NCBI RefSeq assembly: GCF_031085295.1
Contig: NZ_JAVFWO010000001.1
Span: 310,001 to 374,000, forward strand
Direction of reading: 5' to 3'
DNA: 64,000 nt
Origin: Microbacterium psychrotolerans
GTDB lineage: Bacteria; Actinomycetota; Actinomycetes; Actinomycetales; Microbacteriaceae
The notes below the pieces were generated by a model. The model had not been told where the DNA came from and made no database searches. It saw only the letters and a list, made by a program, of their open reading frames with translations. How positions within the stretch are numbered: position 1 is the stretch's first letter; each line of letters starts with the position of its first letter. Shown in pieces: positions 39,554 through 48,450 of the stretch. Both the position numbers and the translations under genes were made by a program.

Positions 39554-40645
39554 TCAGCGCGCCGGCGCTGTGCTGTCCCGGACCATGAGGGAGGTCGCAA
39601 GCTCGACGTGCCGCGACGAGGGCGGGTGCCCTTCCGCCATGACGAAGATCGTCTGCACGGCCATGGCGCCCATGCCCTCGAGGTGCTGGTGCACGGTCGT
39701 GAGCGGAGGCGTGGTCCACGCGGCCTGCGGCGTGTCGTCGAAGCCCATCACGCTCAGATCCTGCGGCACGGAGACGCCGAGCGCGTGGGCGGTTGCCAGA
39801 ACGCCGACGGCGATCTCGTCATCACCCGTCATGATCGCGGTCGGGGGGTGTGGCGAGGTGAGCATCTCTCGCGCGTACTCTGCTCCCGTTGCGATGGCGA
39901 ACTGTCCGGACCGGATCAGCGCGGGATCGATCTCCACCCCTGAGGCGTCCAGCGCGGCCTGGTAGCCGTACAGCCGGTCGCGCGCGGCAGCCGACGTCTC
40001 GGGGCCGCCGATCCACGCAATGCGGCGGTGTCCAAGCGCAAGGAGGTGCTCGGCGCCGGTGCGCGCTCCCGCCCAGTTACTCGACCCGACGCTCACCATC
40101 TGGCGATCGTGCGCATCGACCGGGTCCACCATCACGAACGGCAGGTTCGCGTTGCTTGCGGCCTCGAGCAGTCCGTCCGGGCGGGAGAGCGTCAGCCCGA
40201 TGAGGCCGACGACGCCCGACGCCTGTTGCTCGGCGACCCACTCGCGGGCGACGGCGCGCTGCATGCGCGAGGAGCGGTCAGGTGCCAGGCGCGTGAGCAG
40301 ATCGACACCGGCTTCCGTCGTGGCCGCGAGTACGCCTTGGAGCACACCGACGATGTAAGGCGACGCCGGGATGTCGAAGACGACCGCGATCGAACGGCGG
40401 CGTGACCCCGGGGGGTGGCCCGTCGTCGGCCGGTAGCCGAGTTCAGTGACCGCGGCGAGCACGCGCTCACGGGTCTCATCTGAGATGTCCCCGCGGCCGT
40501 TCAGTGCCTTGGACACGGTCGCACGGGAGACTCCGACCGCCGTGGCGACGTCTGCCAAAGTGGCGCGATGCCGCTCGGGCCCGCTCACGAGAGACTCCGG
40601 AATGCCGAACAAGTTTCGATCTGGTGCGTCATCAGCGACCCCCAT
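39554..40645 (-). CDS. LacI-family transcriptional regulator
   Basis: 363-residue repressor with an N-terminal extension of about 27 residues before the HTH (ATLADVATAVGVSRATVSKALNGRG), the hinge region (RVLAAVTELGYRPTT) and a periplasmic-binding-protein-like effector domain (IAVVFDIPASPYIVGVLQGV; PTAIMTGDDEIAVGVLATA; LSVMGFDDTPQA). Its gene is divergent from the GH39-ABC operon, whose promoter carries a strong LacI-type inverted repeat, so it most likely represses that operon and itself. The inducer is unknown, probably a disaccharide or xyloside/galactoside. Confidence 0.9.
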   Translation of the reverse strand: MGVADDAPDRNLFGIPESLVSGPERHRATLADVATAVGVSRATVSKALNGRGDISDETRERVLAAVTELGYRPTTGHPPGSRRRSIAVVFDIPASPYIVGVLQGVLAATTEAGVDLLTRLAPDRSSRMQRAVAREWVAEQQASGVVGLIGLTLSRPDGLLEAASNANLPFVMVDPVDAHDRQMVSVGSSNWAGARTGAEHLLALGHRRIAWIGGPETSAAARDRLYGYQAALDASGVEIDPALIRSGQFAIATGAEYAREMLTSPHPPTAIMTGDDEIAVGVLATAHALGVSVPQDLSVMGFDDTPQAAWTTPPLTTVHQHLEGMGAMAVQTIFVMAEGHPPSSRHVELATSLMVRDSTAPAR

Positions 40646-40712
40646 GCGTGCTCAAGGTGTTGAGAAGAATTGACAGCTGACGCGTCATTGTTTAGCCTGA
40701 CAAACGTAACAT

Positions 40713-40733
40713 GTTGCGAAACATTTTCGCAAC
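40713..40733. promoter_or_regulatory. LacI-type operator ahead of GH39 operon
   Basis: GTTGCGAAA-cat-TTTCGCAAC, a perfect 9-bp inverted repeat with 3-bp spacer, located 38 bp upstream of the GH39 start and 68 bp from the divergent LacI-family start. It is preceded by the 8-bp palindrome AACATGTT (40708-40715). A reading frame that starts inside this repeat (ATG at 40711) is not the true gene start. Confidence 0.8.
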
Positions 40734-40770
40734 CTTTGAACTACTCCACCATGACCAACGGAGGTCGTCC

Positions 40771-42402
40771 TTGTCCGTCGAAACGTCGCCCGCTTTCACC
40801 GTAGACGGCCGCTCCGCCGCTGAGACGCCGTTGCATCACGTGTGGAGCGTGTGCGTCGGGGCGGGTCGCGCCAACGAGGCGCTGCGCGCGGACTGGCAGA
40901 GCCATTTCCGCGAAGCGGTGGGAACGCTGGGCGCGCGCTACGTCCGCTTTCACGGACTCTTCCACGACGACATGTTCGTGTACCGGGCGTCGAATGGCGG
41001 CGGCTTCGGCCCGCCGACGCCGCTGGAGAGGCCTGTCTACACCTTCGCTTACGTCGACAAGGTCTTCGACGCCATCCTGGCCGCCGGCGCCCGACCGTTC
41101 GTCGAGCTCGGCTTCATGCCTCGCGAGCTCGCGACGCAGACCGAGACGCTGTTCTGGTGGAAGGCTCATTGCAGCCCTCCCACCGACATGGGGGCGTGGG
41201 TCGACCTCGTCACCGCGACCGTCGAGCACTGGATCGAGCGGTACGGCATCGACGAGGTGCGCACCTGGCCGTTCGAGGTCTGGAACGAGCCGAACCTCGT
41301 CCCGCACTTCTGGACGGGCACACGCACGGAGTACTTCCAGCTGTACGAGGCCACCGCGAAGGCACTCAAGGCGATCGACCCGGAGCTGAAGGTCGGTGGT
41401 CCTTCGTCATCGGTCTTCGTGCCCGATTCCCGCTATGACGGCGAATACCACGACAGGTCGGTCGAGGCCGCGACGGCGGAGGCGGCGGACCCCGACGCTC
41501 TGCCGTGGAAGCCGGTGTGGATCCACGAACTCATCGCCTACTGCGCCGAGCGCGGCCTCCCGCTGGACTTCCTCTCCACGCACCTGTACCCGACGGACTA
41601 CGCCTTCGACACGCAGGGGGTCGGCCAGTCGATCAGCCGCGACCGCGACGCGACCCGAAGCGACCTCGAGGTCATGCGCCGGGTGATCGCCGACTCCCCC
41701 TATCCCGAAGCCGAGCTCCATGTCACCGAGTGGTCCACGTCGCCGTCCAGCCGCGACCACATGCACGACACGGTGTACGCCGCGACCTACATCGCGCGCG
41801 CCCTCCTGCAGTGCCACAGCCTCGCCGACTCCATCTCCTACTGGACGTTCACCGACGTCTTCGAAGAGGGCGGCGGCGGTATCGGCCCGTTCCACGGCGG
41901 CTTCGGCTTCGTCAATGAGCAGGGCATCCACAAGCCGACGTTCCACGCGATGGCGGCGCTGAACCGGCTCGGGGATCGCATCGCCCTGCAGACCGACCAC
42001 GGCATCATCACCCGAACGGCGGAGGACGCCGTCGCCGCCGTGTTCTTCAACTACCCGGATTCGATGGGCACGCGCTCAGTGGGCGGCGCCACCCGCTACG
42101 CGCAGACGCACCGGCTGGCGGGCGAAGGTCCGGCGCGTCGTATCGCGCATTCGGTCACGGGACTCGTGCCTGGCGACCTCTACACCGTCGAGATTCTCGA
42201 CCAGGAGCACGGCAACGTCGCGGAGGCGTGGCACGAGCTCGGCGAGCCCCTGAATCTCAGCCGCCAGCAGGTCGCCGATCTCACGGCGATCGCCGACGGC
42301 CTCGACCGCCGCTCGCTCACCGTCGGCGCCGACGGCGTGCTCGGCATCGACATCACCCTGGCGCCGTGGGCCGTCATGTCGATCTCACGAACCAACCCCT
42401 GA
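40771..42402 (+). CDS. GH39 glycoside hydrolase (beta-xylosidase-like)
   Basis: 543-residue retaining glycosidase of family 39, whose members cleave beta-xylosides or, in some cases, other beta-linked sugars. The TIM barrel starts HHVWSVCVGAGRANEAL. The acid/base Glu173 is in VWNEPN and the nucleophile Glu320 is in HVTEWST, with the GH39 pattern LDFLSTHLYPTDY between them. A small C-terminal beta domain follows. No signal peptide. I start it at TTG 40771 because GGAGG sits 6 bases upstream; the in-frame ATG at 40711 lies in the operator. It is the first gene of an operon with a CUT1 importer. Confidence 0.85.
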   Translation: MSVETSPAFTVDGRSAAETPLHHVWSVCVGAGRANEALRADWQSHFREAVGTLGARYVRFHGLFHDDMFVYRASNGGGFGPPTPLERPVYTFAYVDKVFDAILAAGARPFVELGFMPRELATQTETLFWWKAHCSPPTDMGAWVDLVTATVEHWIERYGIDEVRTWPFEVWNEPNLVPHFWTGTRTEYFQLYEATAKALKAIDPELKVGGPSSSVFVPDSRYDGEYHDRSVEAATAEAADPDALPWKPVWIHELIAYCAERGLPLDFLSTHLYPTDYAFDTQGVGQSISRDRDATRSDLEVMRRVIADSPYPEAELHVTEWSTSPSSRDHMHDTVYAATYIARALLQCHSLADSISYWTFTDVFEEGGGGIGPFHGGFGFVNEQGIHKPTFHAMAALNRLGDRIALQTDHGIITRTAEDAVAAVFFNYPDSMGTRSVGGATRYAQTHRLAGEGPARRIAHSVTGLVPGDLYTVEILDQEHGNVAEAWHELGEPLNLSRQQVADLTAIADGLDRRSLTVGADGVLGIDITLAPWAVMSISRTNP

Positions 42403-42441
42403 CCCGCGACATCCGCGTACAACGACGTCACGAAAGGATCC

Positions 42442-43761
42442 ATGATGAAGATCACCACACGCGCCGGGGCGGTCATCGCCTCGGCCGCCCTGGCCGCCCT
42501 CGCCCTCAGCTCCTGCAGCGGAGGCGGCACGGGCGGCAGCAACGCCGGCGAAGCGACCGATGAGAACAAGCCGGACAAGCTGACCGTCGCGGCGTGGATG
42601 GACTTCCCGCCCGAGCTCCTCGCGTCGTTCGAGGACGAGTACGGGATCGAGGTCGTCGTGGACTCGTTCCCCGACGGGGCCTCCGCGCAGACGGTGCTGC
42701 GCAACGGGCTGTCGTCCGGCGGCGCCGGCCTGTCGGACGTGCATCTGATCGAGCTGGACTGGTGGACCGAGATGATGGCGGTTCCCGAGGACTGGGTGGA
42801 GCTGCCCGAGATCCCCGATCGCTGGGTGGACTGGAAGGTGACGCAGGGGTCCGTCGACGGCGTCATCACCGGATACGGCACCGACATCGGGCCGCTGGGC
42901 GTCGCCTACAACGAAGAGATGATGGCTGCGGCGGGCGTTGCGACCGACGCCGACTCGTTCGGTGAGTTCATCGGCGGCGACGCCGCATCGTGGCAGTCGT
43001 TCCTCGACGCGGGCCGCGAGTACGTTGCGACCGCCGACAACTACTACATCGACTCCCTCTCCAGCGCGTTCCAGGCGGCGGTCAACCTCCTGCCCGACGC
43101 GTTCGAGGACCCCGAATCGGGCAAGCCGTACAACATGGCCGACAACGCCCAGATCGAAGAGCTGTTCATGATGTTCGCCGAGGCGGCGGAGGACGGCATC
43201 TCCGCCGGCATTCCGATCGGCCACGCCGATTGGGGGGCGGGCTTCCAGAACCGCCAGTGGGCGACCGTGGTCACCCCCGCCTGGATGGCCGGCATCATCG
43301 CCGAGAACGCCGCCGGCGTGCCCGGCTGGCGCGTGTCGAGCACCTTCCCCGACGGGGGAGGCAACTGGGGCGGCTCCTTCTTCTCGGTGCCGGCCACCGG
43401 CGAGAACACCGCGTGGGCCGTCAAGCTCGCCGACTACCTGACCTCCCCCGAGGCGGCCGTCCAGTGGTTCCACACCACCGGCCAGTTCCCCTCGCAGCTG
43501 GAGGCCATCGCCAGCCCCGACATCGCCGAGACCGAGAACGAGTTCTTCGGTGGCCAGCGCCTGGGCCAGATCTACGGTGACCTCGCGGCAGCCGCCGGGG
43601 ATGCCGCAGCGGGCGGCTACCGCGGTGAGAACTTCGCGGGCATCCAGACCCTCGTTACCGACGGCATCCGGCTCGTGGAGTCGGGCAGCGCGACAGCGCA
43701 GGAGGCGTGGGATTCGGTCGTGAGCGAGTTCGACGCACTCGGCTTCGACACCGCCGACTGA
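42442..43761 (+). CDS. extracellular sugar-binding lipoprotein (CUT1)
   Basis: 439-residue ABC solute-binding lipoprotein: signal peptide with lipobox LSSC, Gly/Ser-rich linker, then the MalE-like two-lobe fold (KLTVAAWMDFPPELLASFEDEYGIEV; WATVVTPAWMAGIIAEN; AVKLADYLTSPEAAVQWF). It lies 39 bp after GH39 and before two permeases. Two adjacent ATG codons (42442, 42445) follow AAAGGA. Probably imports the oligosaccharide cut by GH39 or GH42. Confidence 0.88.
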   Translation: MMKITTRAGAVIASAALAALALSSCSGGGTGGSNAGEATDENKPDKLTVAAWMDFPPELLASFEDEYGIEVVVDSFPDGASAQTVLRNGLSSGGAGLSDVHLIELDWWTEMMAVPEDWVELPEIPDRWVDWKVTQGSVDGVITGYGTDIGPLGVAYNEEMMAAAGVATDADSFGEFIGGDAASWQSFLDAGREYVATADNYYIDSLSSAFQAAVNLLPDAFEDPESGKPYNMADNAQIEELFMMFAEAAEDGISAGIPIGHADWGAGFQNRQWATVVTPAWMAGIIAENAAGVPGWRVSSTFPDGGGNWGGSFFSVPATGENTAWAVKLADYLTSPEAAVQWFHTTGQFPSQLEAIASPDIAETENEFFGGQRLGQIYGDLAAAAGDAAAGGYRGENFAGIQTLVTDGIRLVESGSATAQEAWDSVVSEFDALGFDTAD

Positions 43762-43845
43762 TCTCCGATCGCAGCCCGGCTCAGCGCACGCGCACGGGCC
43801 GGGCTGCGATCGCCCGACATGGCATCAACACGGAAGGAGCCGACG

Positions 43846-44925
43846 ATGGCTCTCACTTCAGCGGCGCCGCGCCCCGTACGGCGCCTCGGCTGGGGGCAGC
43901 GGCTCTCCCGCTGGGACGTCAAGCTCTCGCCGTATCTGTACATCTCGCCGTTCTTCCTGCTCTTCGCGGTGTTCGGCGCGTTCCCACTGCTGTTCAACGT
44001 CGTCGTCGCGCTCCACGACTGGCACCGGCGTGCCGGGATGGGCGAGTTCGTCGGCCTCGACAACTTCGCCTGGGTGCTGCAGCAGCCGCTGTTCTGGCGC
44101 TCGCTCGAGAACACCGTCTCGATCTTCCTGCTCGGCGCCATCCCGCAGCTCATCCTCGCGCTGCTCATCGCGGCGATCCTCGACCAGAACCTGCGCGCAC
44201 GGACGTTCTGGCGGATGAGCGTGCTCATCCCCTTCGTCGTCATGCCGGTCGCGACGTCGATGATCTTCGGCCAGGTGTTCGGCCAGTTCGGCATCCTCGT
44301 CCCGAACCTCCACGCGCTCGGACTCTTCACCGACAGCAGCTCGCCGTTCTTCCAGGACCGGTTCCTCTCCCACATCGCGATCGGTTCGATGGTGGTGTTC
44401 CGCTGGACCGGCTACAACGCCCTCATCCTGCTGGCGGCGATGCAGGCGGTGCCGCGTGATCTCTACGAGGCGGCCACTGTCGACGGCGCAGGGCGTGCCC
44501 GCCAGTTCTTCTCGGTGACGATCCCGAGCATCCGTCCCACCCTGATCTTCGTCATCCTCACGATGACGATCGGCGGCCTGGAGATCTTCGACGAAGCCCG
44601 ATTGTTCGACGGCGGCGGCACGGGCGGCGGTCAAGGCGGCACTGACAACCAGTGGACCACCGTGATGCTTTACCTCTTCAACCTCGGCTTCGGTCAGTGG
44701 CAGGACCGCCTCGGGCAGGCAGCGGCCGTGGGGTGGATCTTCGCCTTCATCATCCTGGTCATCTCGCTGCTCAACTTCGCCCTCACCCGGCGCATCTCTT
44801 CGTCGGATGCCACGCCGCGAGGTCGTCGTCGCCGCCGGCCTCGTCCGGCCGTGGACGGCGTTCACACCCGATCGGCGGTCGCACGCGAGACCGCCGGCGA
44901 TGCGATGGAAGGAACCCCGCTGTGA
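43846..44925 (+). CDS. carbohydrate ABC permease (MalF-like)
   Basis: 359-residue permease with six or more helices, EAA loop YEAATVDGAG and VTIPSIRPT. A Gly-rich loop (FDGGGTGGGQGG) near residue 255 and a very Arg-rich C-terminal tail are unusual. The start is ATG 43846 with AAGGAG upstream. The stop overlaps the GTG of the next permease by 4 bp. Confidence 0.88.
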   Translation: MALTSAAPRPVRRLGWGQRLSRWDVKLSPYLYISPFFLLFAVFGAFPLLFNVVVALHDWHRRAGMGEFVGLDNFAWVLQQPLFWRSLENTVSIFLLGAIPQLILALLIAAILDQNLRARTFWRMSVLIPFVVMPVATSMIFGQVFGQFGILVPNLHALGLFTDSSSPFFQDRFLSHIAIGSMVVFRWTGYNALILLAAMQAVPRDLYEAATVDGAGRARQFFSVTIPSIRPTLIFVILTMTIGGLEIFDEARLFDGGGTGGGQGGTDNQWTTVMLYLFNLGFGQWQDRLGQAAAVGWIFAFIILVISLLNFALTRRISSSDATPRGRRRRRPRPAVDGVHTRSAVARETAGDAMEGTPL

Positions 44926-45851
44926 ACACGGCACTTATCGAGAACACCGCCGGCCGCGGAGCAGCGAGGTATGCGGCCAAGCGCGCGGCGCGCGGCCGGC
45001 CGGTCGCAACGCACAGTTCCACGGGCCGCCGTCCCGGGCTGGTCACCTACGGCATCCTCGCCGTCGTCTTCGTCCTGTCCGTGTTCCCGCTCTACGCCGC
45101 CGCCATGTACGGCTCGTCCAGCACGACGGAGATCTCACGCGCTGTCGGAACGCTGCCACGGTGGCTGCCCACGGCGACGCTGTGGCAGAACTTCGGCCAG
45201 GTCTTCGCCTCCGAGCAGTTCAGCATCTGGCTGGCCTTCGGCAACTCCCTTCTCGTCGCCGCAGCCGTCAGCGCCTCGGTGGTCTTCTTCTCCACGCTGG
45301 CGGGCTTCAGCTTCGCGAAGCTGCGGTTCCCGGGCCGTCAGGCACTGTATGTCGCGGTGCTCGCCACCCTGATCATCCCCGCGCAGGTCGGCACCATCCC
45401 GCTGTTCATCATGATGAACGACTTCGGCTGGATCGATTCGCTGCTCGCACTGATCGTCCCCGGACTCGTGGGAGCTTTCGGAGTGTTCTGGATGACGCAA
45501 TACCTTCAAGAAGCGCTGCCATACGAGCTCATCGAAGCCGCACGCGTCGACGGCGCCTCCATGTTCCGCACGTTCTGGTCGATCGCGCTGCCGGCCGCGC
45601 GCCCCGCGGCCGCAACCCTCGCACTGTTCACCTTCATCGGCTCGTGGAACAGCTTTTTCTGGCCCTCCGTCGTCATGCGCTCGCAGCTGACGATGCCGCT
45701 CGTCGTGCCCCAGCTTCGCGGCGCTTTCACGTCGGACACCGGACTCGTGATGGCCGGCGTCTTCCTCGTCGCCCTGCCGCTGCTCCTCGTCCTCGTCCTC
45801 GCGGGCAGGCATCTCGTGGCAGGCGTCATGGCGGGGGCCGTCAAGGGCTGA
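44922..45851 (+). CDS. carbohydrate ABC permease (MalG-like)
   Basis: 309-residue permease, partner of the preceding gene. EAA loop IEAARVDGAS, then IALPAARPA; the C-terminus GVMAGAVKG is typical. It starts at GTG 44922, overlapping the upstream stop as GTGA with GGAAGGA just before. No ATP-binding subunit follows, so the importer must borrow one encoded elsewhere. Confidence 0.88.
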   Translation: MNTALIENTAGRGAARYAAKRAARGRPVATHSSTGRRPGLVTYGILAVVFVLSVFPLYAAAMYGSSSTTEISRAVGTLPRWLPTATLWQNFGQVFASEQFSIWLAFGNSLLVAAAVSASVVFFSTLAGFSFAKLRFPGRQALYVAVLATLIIPAQVGTIPLFIMMNDFGWIDSLLALIVPGLVGAFGVFWMTQYLQEALPYELIEAARVDGASMFRTFWSIALPAARPAAATLALFTFIGSWNSFFWPSVVMRSQLTMPLVVPQLRGAFTSDTGLVMAGVFLVALPLLLVLVLAGRHLVAGVMAGAVKG

Positions 45852-46126
45852 GGGGAATCAGGCGCCCGATGCGGGCGTGACTGGGTCCAGGGCGCGCAGC
45901 GTCCGTCGAGTGCCACTCACCCTCGATCGTCGCGCCTGCTCCCAGGACCGAAACTACGTCGAGCATCGACTCGAGCAACGGCCTCAGACACTCCCCAGGC
46001 GCCTCCGACCAGCGCCGTAGTCTCAGTGATCACCGTGCGGCGGCCGCTACTGACAGACGAGCACCACGCGGGACGCCGCCGATACGCGATACCCCGTCCC
46101 ATAATGCAGGCGCTGCGCCCTCGCTT
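45852..46126. other. interval between convergent operons
   Basis: 275 bp. CGCCC-gatgc-GGGCG (45863-45877) is a small hairpin just after the permease stop and may terminate that operon. A minus-strand open frame of about 60 codons ending at 45841 (containing LLESMLDVVSVLGAGATIEG) could be the tail of a lost gene, but I cannot assign it. Confidence 0.35.
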
Positions 46127-48241
46127 CTACTCCAGAAGGACGCGCACGTCCCACGGCCCCAACTCGACCAGCGCATCGGCTTCCAGGGGCTCGGTGGAGA
46201 GGAGGTCCGTGACGTCCGCCGGCAACCGTATCGAGCAGGCATCCCACGACCAGTTGTGCAGCACTCGCAGCCGACGACCCGCGGCCGTCGTCGCTGATGT
46301 CGCCGTGACCGAACCGGTCGTCAGAGAGGTCCAGGCGTCCCTGTCAGCCGGCACCGCCCAGGACACCAACGCAGCCGACAGTTCGGGGTTGGGTACGGTT
46401 CCGACGACGGTGACACGCCCCAGACCCGCCTCAACGGTGGTGATCGCCGGGTACGGGCCGAACGCCGGGTGCTGATATCGGGCGAGGATCTGGACCGAGT
46501 TGTCCGAGACCTGCAAGTAGTCGACCCATGCTGTGGCCGCGGCGGCGGTAGGCAGCTCCAGTGCGCCGTCGAAGCCCGTCACGCGCACCGGTGTCGCCAG
46601 GTTGCTGAACTCCTGGTAGCTGACGCCGGCGGTGGCGGCGAGCCGGGCCGGCTTGACCTCCGCGCGCGCTCGAGCCTCCATGTCCGCATATCCAGTGCGC
46701 GGTCCGAGCACGAGGTGTCCGCCTGCTTCAGCGTAGGCGCGCAACCAGTCGAGCAGCGCATCGCTGGCCACGTAGAGCGCCGGCGCCAGTAGGACGGGCA
46801 GCTCGGCGGCGACCTCGGCCGGTTCGCGGAGCCGCCTGCCGTCGCCCCGTTCAACCAGCTGGACGTCGTGGACGATTCGCACCGGCGCACCGGCGTCGAA
46901 CGCTCCCCGGTAGAAGGCGTGCAGTATCCGCTGGTAGCTTCCGGGGTCGGCGGAGCCGTCGGCGCGGGCGAGCGCCGGCTGACCTTCGAGGCCCCACATC
47001 GACTCGTTGGACCACAGCAGCCCCACGGTGGCGTCCGGGACGAGTCCGCTCAGGTGATCTTCGGCAGACTTGATCTCTGCACCCAGCGCGGCCAGCTGCT
47101 CATAGACCCGCCCGGGCCGCTGGTCGTGCGGCAGGATTCCGATCCAGTACGTCTCGGTACCGAAGTGCAGTGTGTGCCAGTGCCAGTACTCGATCATTCG
47201 TGCACCCCGGGCGATCATCGCCCAGGCGGCCTGTCGCCACTGTCCATCGAACCCGGGCGCATTCATGGCCGGGCCGCCGATGGCCCCGGCATTCGTCTCC
47301 GTGACGAGGAACCGCGCCTGCTTCGAGGAGTACATCCGGTCTGCGCTGTGGAATATCGTCCAGGTCCCGCTCGTAGTCCAACCCGGCGTGAGAAGTTCTG
47401 TTGCGGGGAGGGCGAGACCGTCCTGCATCGCGTAGTAGGGGTTCCCTGCGGTCACATCCAACGCTGCCGTGAGCTCTGGGTCCTGCACTCCTGGCCTGTC
47501 GTATGCGATGCAAGTGGTTACGAACTTCTCGGCGCCAGCGATCTCACGGACGATGTCGGCCTGCCAGCCGATGAACTCGGTGACCATCCGGGCCTGGAAC
47601 TTCCGCCAGGCGAGGTCGTACTGTGGCTGGGCGTTGTTGTCCGGTCGCCAGAGGTCCGCCCAGGTGGTGAGCCGGTGGGACCAGTACACGAGTCCCCACT
47701 CCCGGTTCAGGGTCTCTACGTCGCCGTAGGTGCGGCGCAGGTCGTCGACGAAGGCCTGGAACACACCCTCGTTGTGCAGCAACTCGAGACCGGGTTCGTT
47801 GTCCACCTGGAATCCGACCACTGCGGGATGGTCGTGGTATCGCCCGACGACGGCACGGATCACGCGCTCGGCGTGGAAGCGGTAGGCGGCGTGCGTCAGG
47901 TCCATTTCTTGACGGGCCCCCCAACCGATGCGCTCTCCAGTGCGTCGCTCGCCCGCGATCTCGGGATACTTGCGCGTCAACCACGGGGGTACGGCGTAGG
48001 TGGGCGTACCCAGCACGACGGCGATCCGTCGCGAATGCGCGCCGTCCAGCACTGGCTGCAGCCAGTCAAGGTCGAACACTCCGTCTTCTGGCTCCCAGGT
48101 GGCCCACGTGGACTCGCCCACCCGGATCACGGTGAACCCAGCCTCCTGCATGAGGTCGAGGTCCTCATCAAGCCGGGGGGAAGGCTGGTACTCGTGGTAG
48201 TACGCGGCGCCGAAGAGCACACGGTTGTCAATGTCTGTCAA
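46127..48241 (-). CDS. beta-galactosidase, GH42
   Basis: 704-residue family 42 enzyme that removes beta-galactosyl (sometimes alpha-arabinosyl) units in the cytoplasm. The N-terminal barrel begins FGAAYYHEYQP. The acid/base Glu149 is in QVDNEPG, the nucleophile Glu315 is in LVTETNAG, and the GH42 block MIEYWHWHTLHFGTETYW follows. The trimerisation (beta-galactosidase trimer) domain and a small C-terminal beta domain are present. The start is TTG at 48241 with AGGA about 12 bases upstream. No signal peptide. It stands alone, convergent with the GH39-ABC operon, which could import its substrate. Confidence 0.88.
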   Translation of the reverse strand: MTDIDNRVLFGAAYYHEYQPSPRLDEDLDLMQEAGFTVIRVGESTWATWEPEDGVFDLDWLQPVLDGAHSRRIAVVLGTPTYAVPPWLTRKYPEIAGERRTGERIGWGARQEMDLTHAAYRFHAERVIRAVVGRYHDHPAVVGFQVDNEPGLELLHNEGVFQAFVDDLRRTYGDVETLNREWGLVYWSHRLTTWADLWRPDNNAQPQYDLAWRKFQARMVTEFIGWQADIVREIAGAEKFVTTCIAYDRPGVQDPELTAALDVTAGNPYYAMQDGLALPATELLTPGWTTSGTWTIFHSADRMYSSKQARFLVTETNAGAIGGPAMNAPGFDGQWRQAAWAMIARGARMIEYWHWHTLHFGTETYWIGILPHDQRPGRVYEQLAALGAEIKSAEDHLSGLVPDATVGLLWSNESMWGLEGQPALARADGSADPGSYQRILHAFYRGAFDAGAPVRIVHDVQLVERGDGRRLREPAEVAAELPVLLAPALYVASDALLDWLRAYAEAGGHLVLGPRTGYADMEARARAEVKPARLAATAGVSYQEFSNLATPVRVTGFDGALELPTAAAATAWVDYLQVSDNSVQILARYQHPAFGPYPAITTVEAGLGRVTVVGTVPNPELSAALVSWAVPADRDAWTSLTTGSVTATSATTAAGRRLRVLHNWSWDACSIRLPADVTDLLSTEPLEADALVELGPWDVRVLLE

Positions 48242-48387
48242 GGCAACGAGGTCCTAATCTGGAGGGGTCGGTGAGGCGGACAGCGGCGCCGATCGTGCTC
48301 ATTCTTCGGTCCTGGTCATCGTCGATGATCCGGTTCGAACGTGCCACACGATACCGCGCGCGCCCTGGTCGTCAAGACTCCGCCGGC

Positions 48388-48431
48388 GGCGAGGCGCCCC
48401 CGCGCCAGGGCTGTCGCGGGGGCGCCTCGCC
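48388..48431 (-). terminator. very strong GC hairpin after the beta-helix gene
   Basis: Perfect 17-bp stem (GGCGAGGCGCCCCCGCG at 48388-48404 with its complement at 48415-48431) and 10-base loop, 20 bp downstream of the beta-helix gene stop. There is no T-tract, as in many actinobacterial terminators. It separates this gene from the GH42 gene on the same strand. Confidence 0.7.
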
Positions 48432-48450
48432 GGCAGTGCCGGCAGCTGCG

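Noticed and set aside
40711..40770. ATG start giving the GH39 protein 20 more residues
   Set aside because: The ATG lies inside a perfect LacI-type inverted repeat and has no ribosome-binding site. GGAGG before TTG 40771 fits better.
45841..46035. Minus-strand reading frame of about 60 codons between the ABC operon and GH42
   Set aside because: No recognisable family and no start with a ribosome-binding site. It may be a lost gene's tail, but the evidence is too thin.
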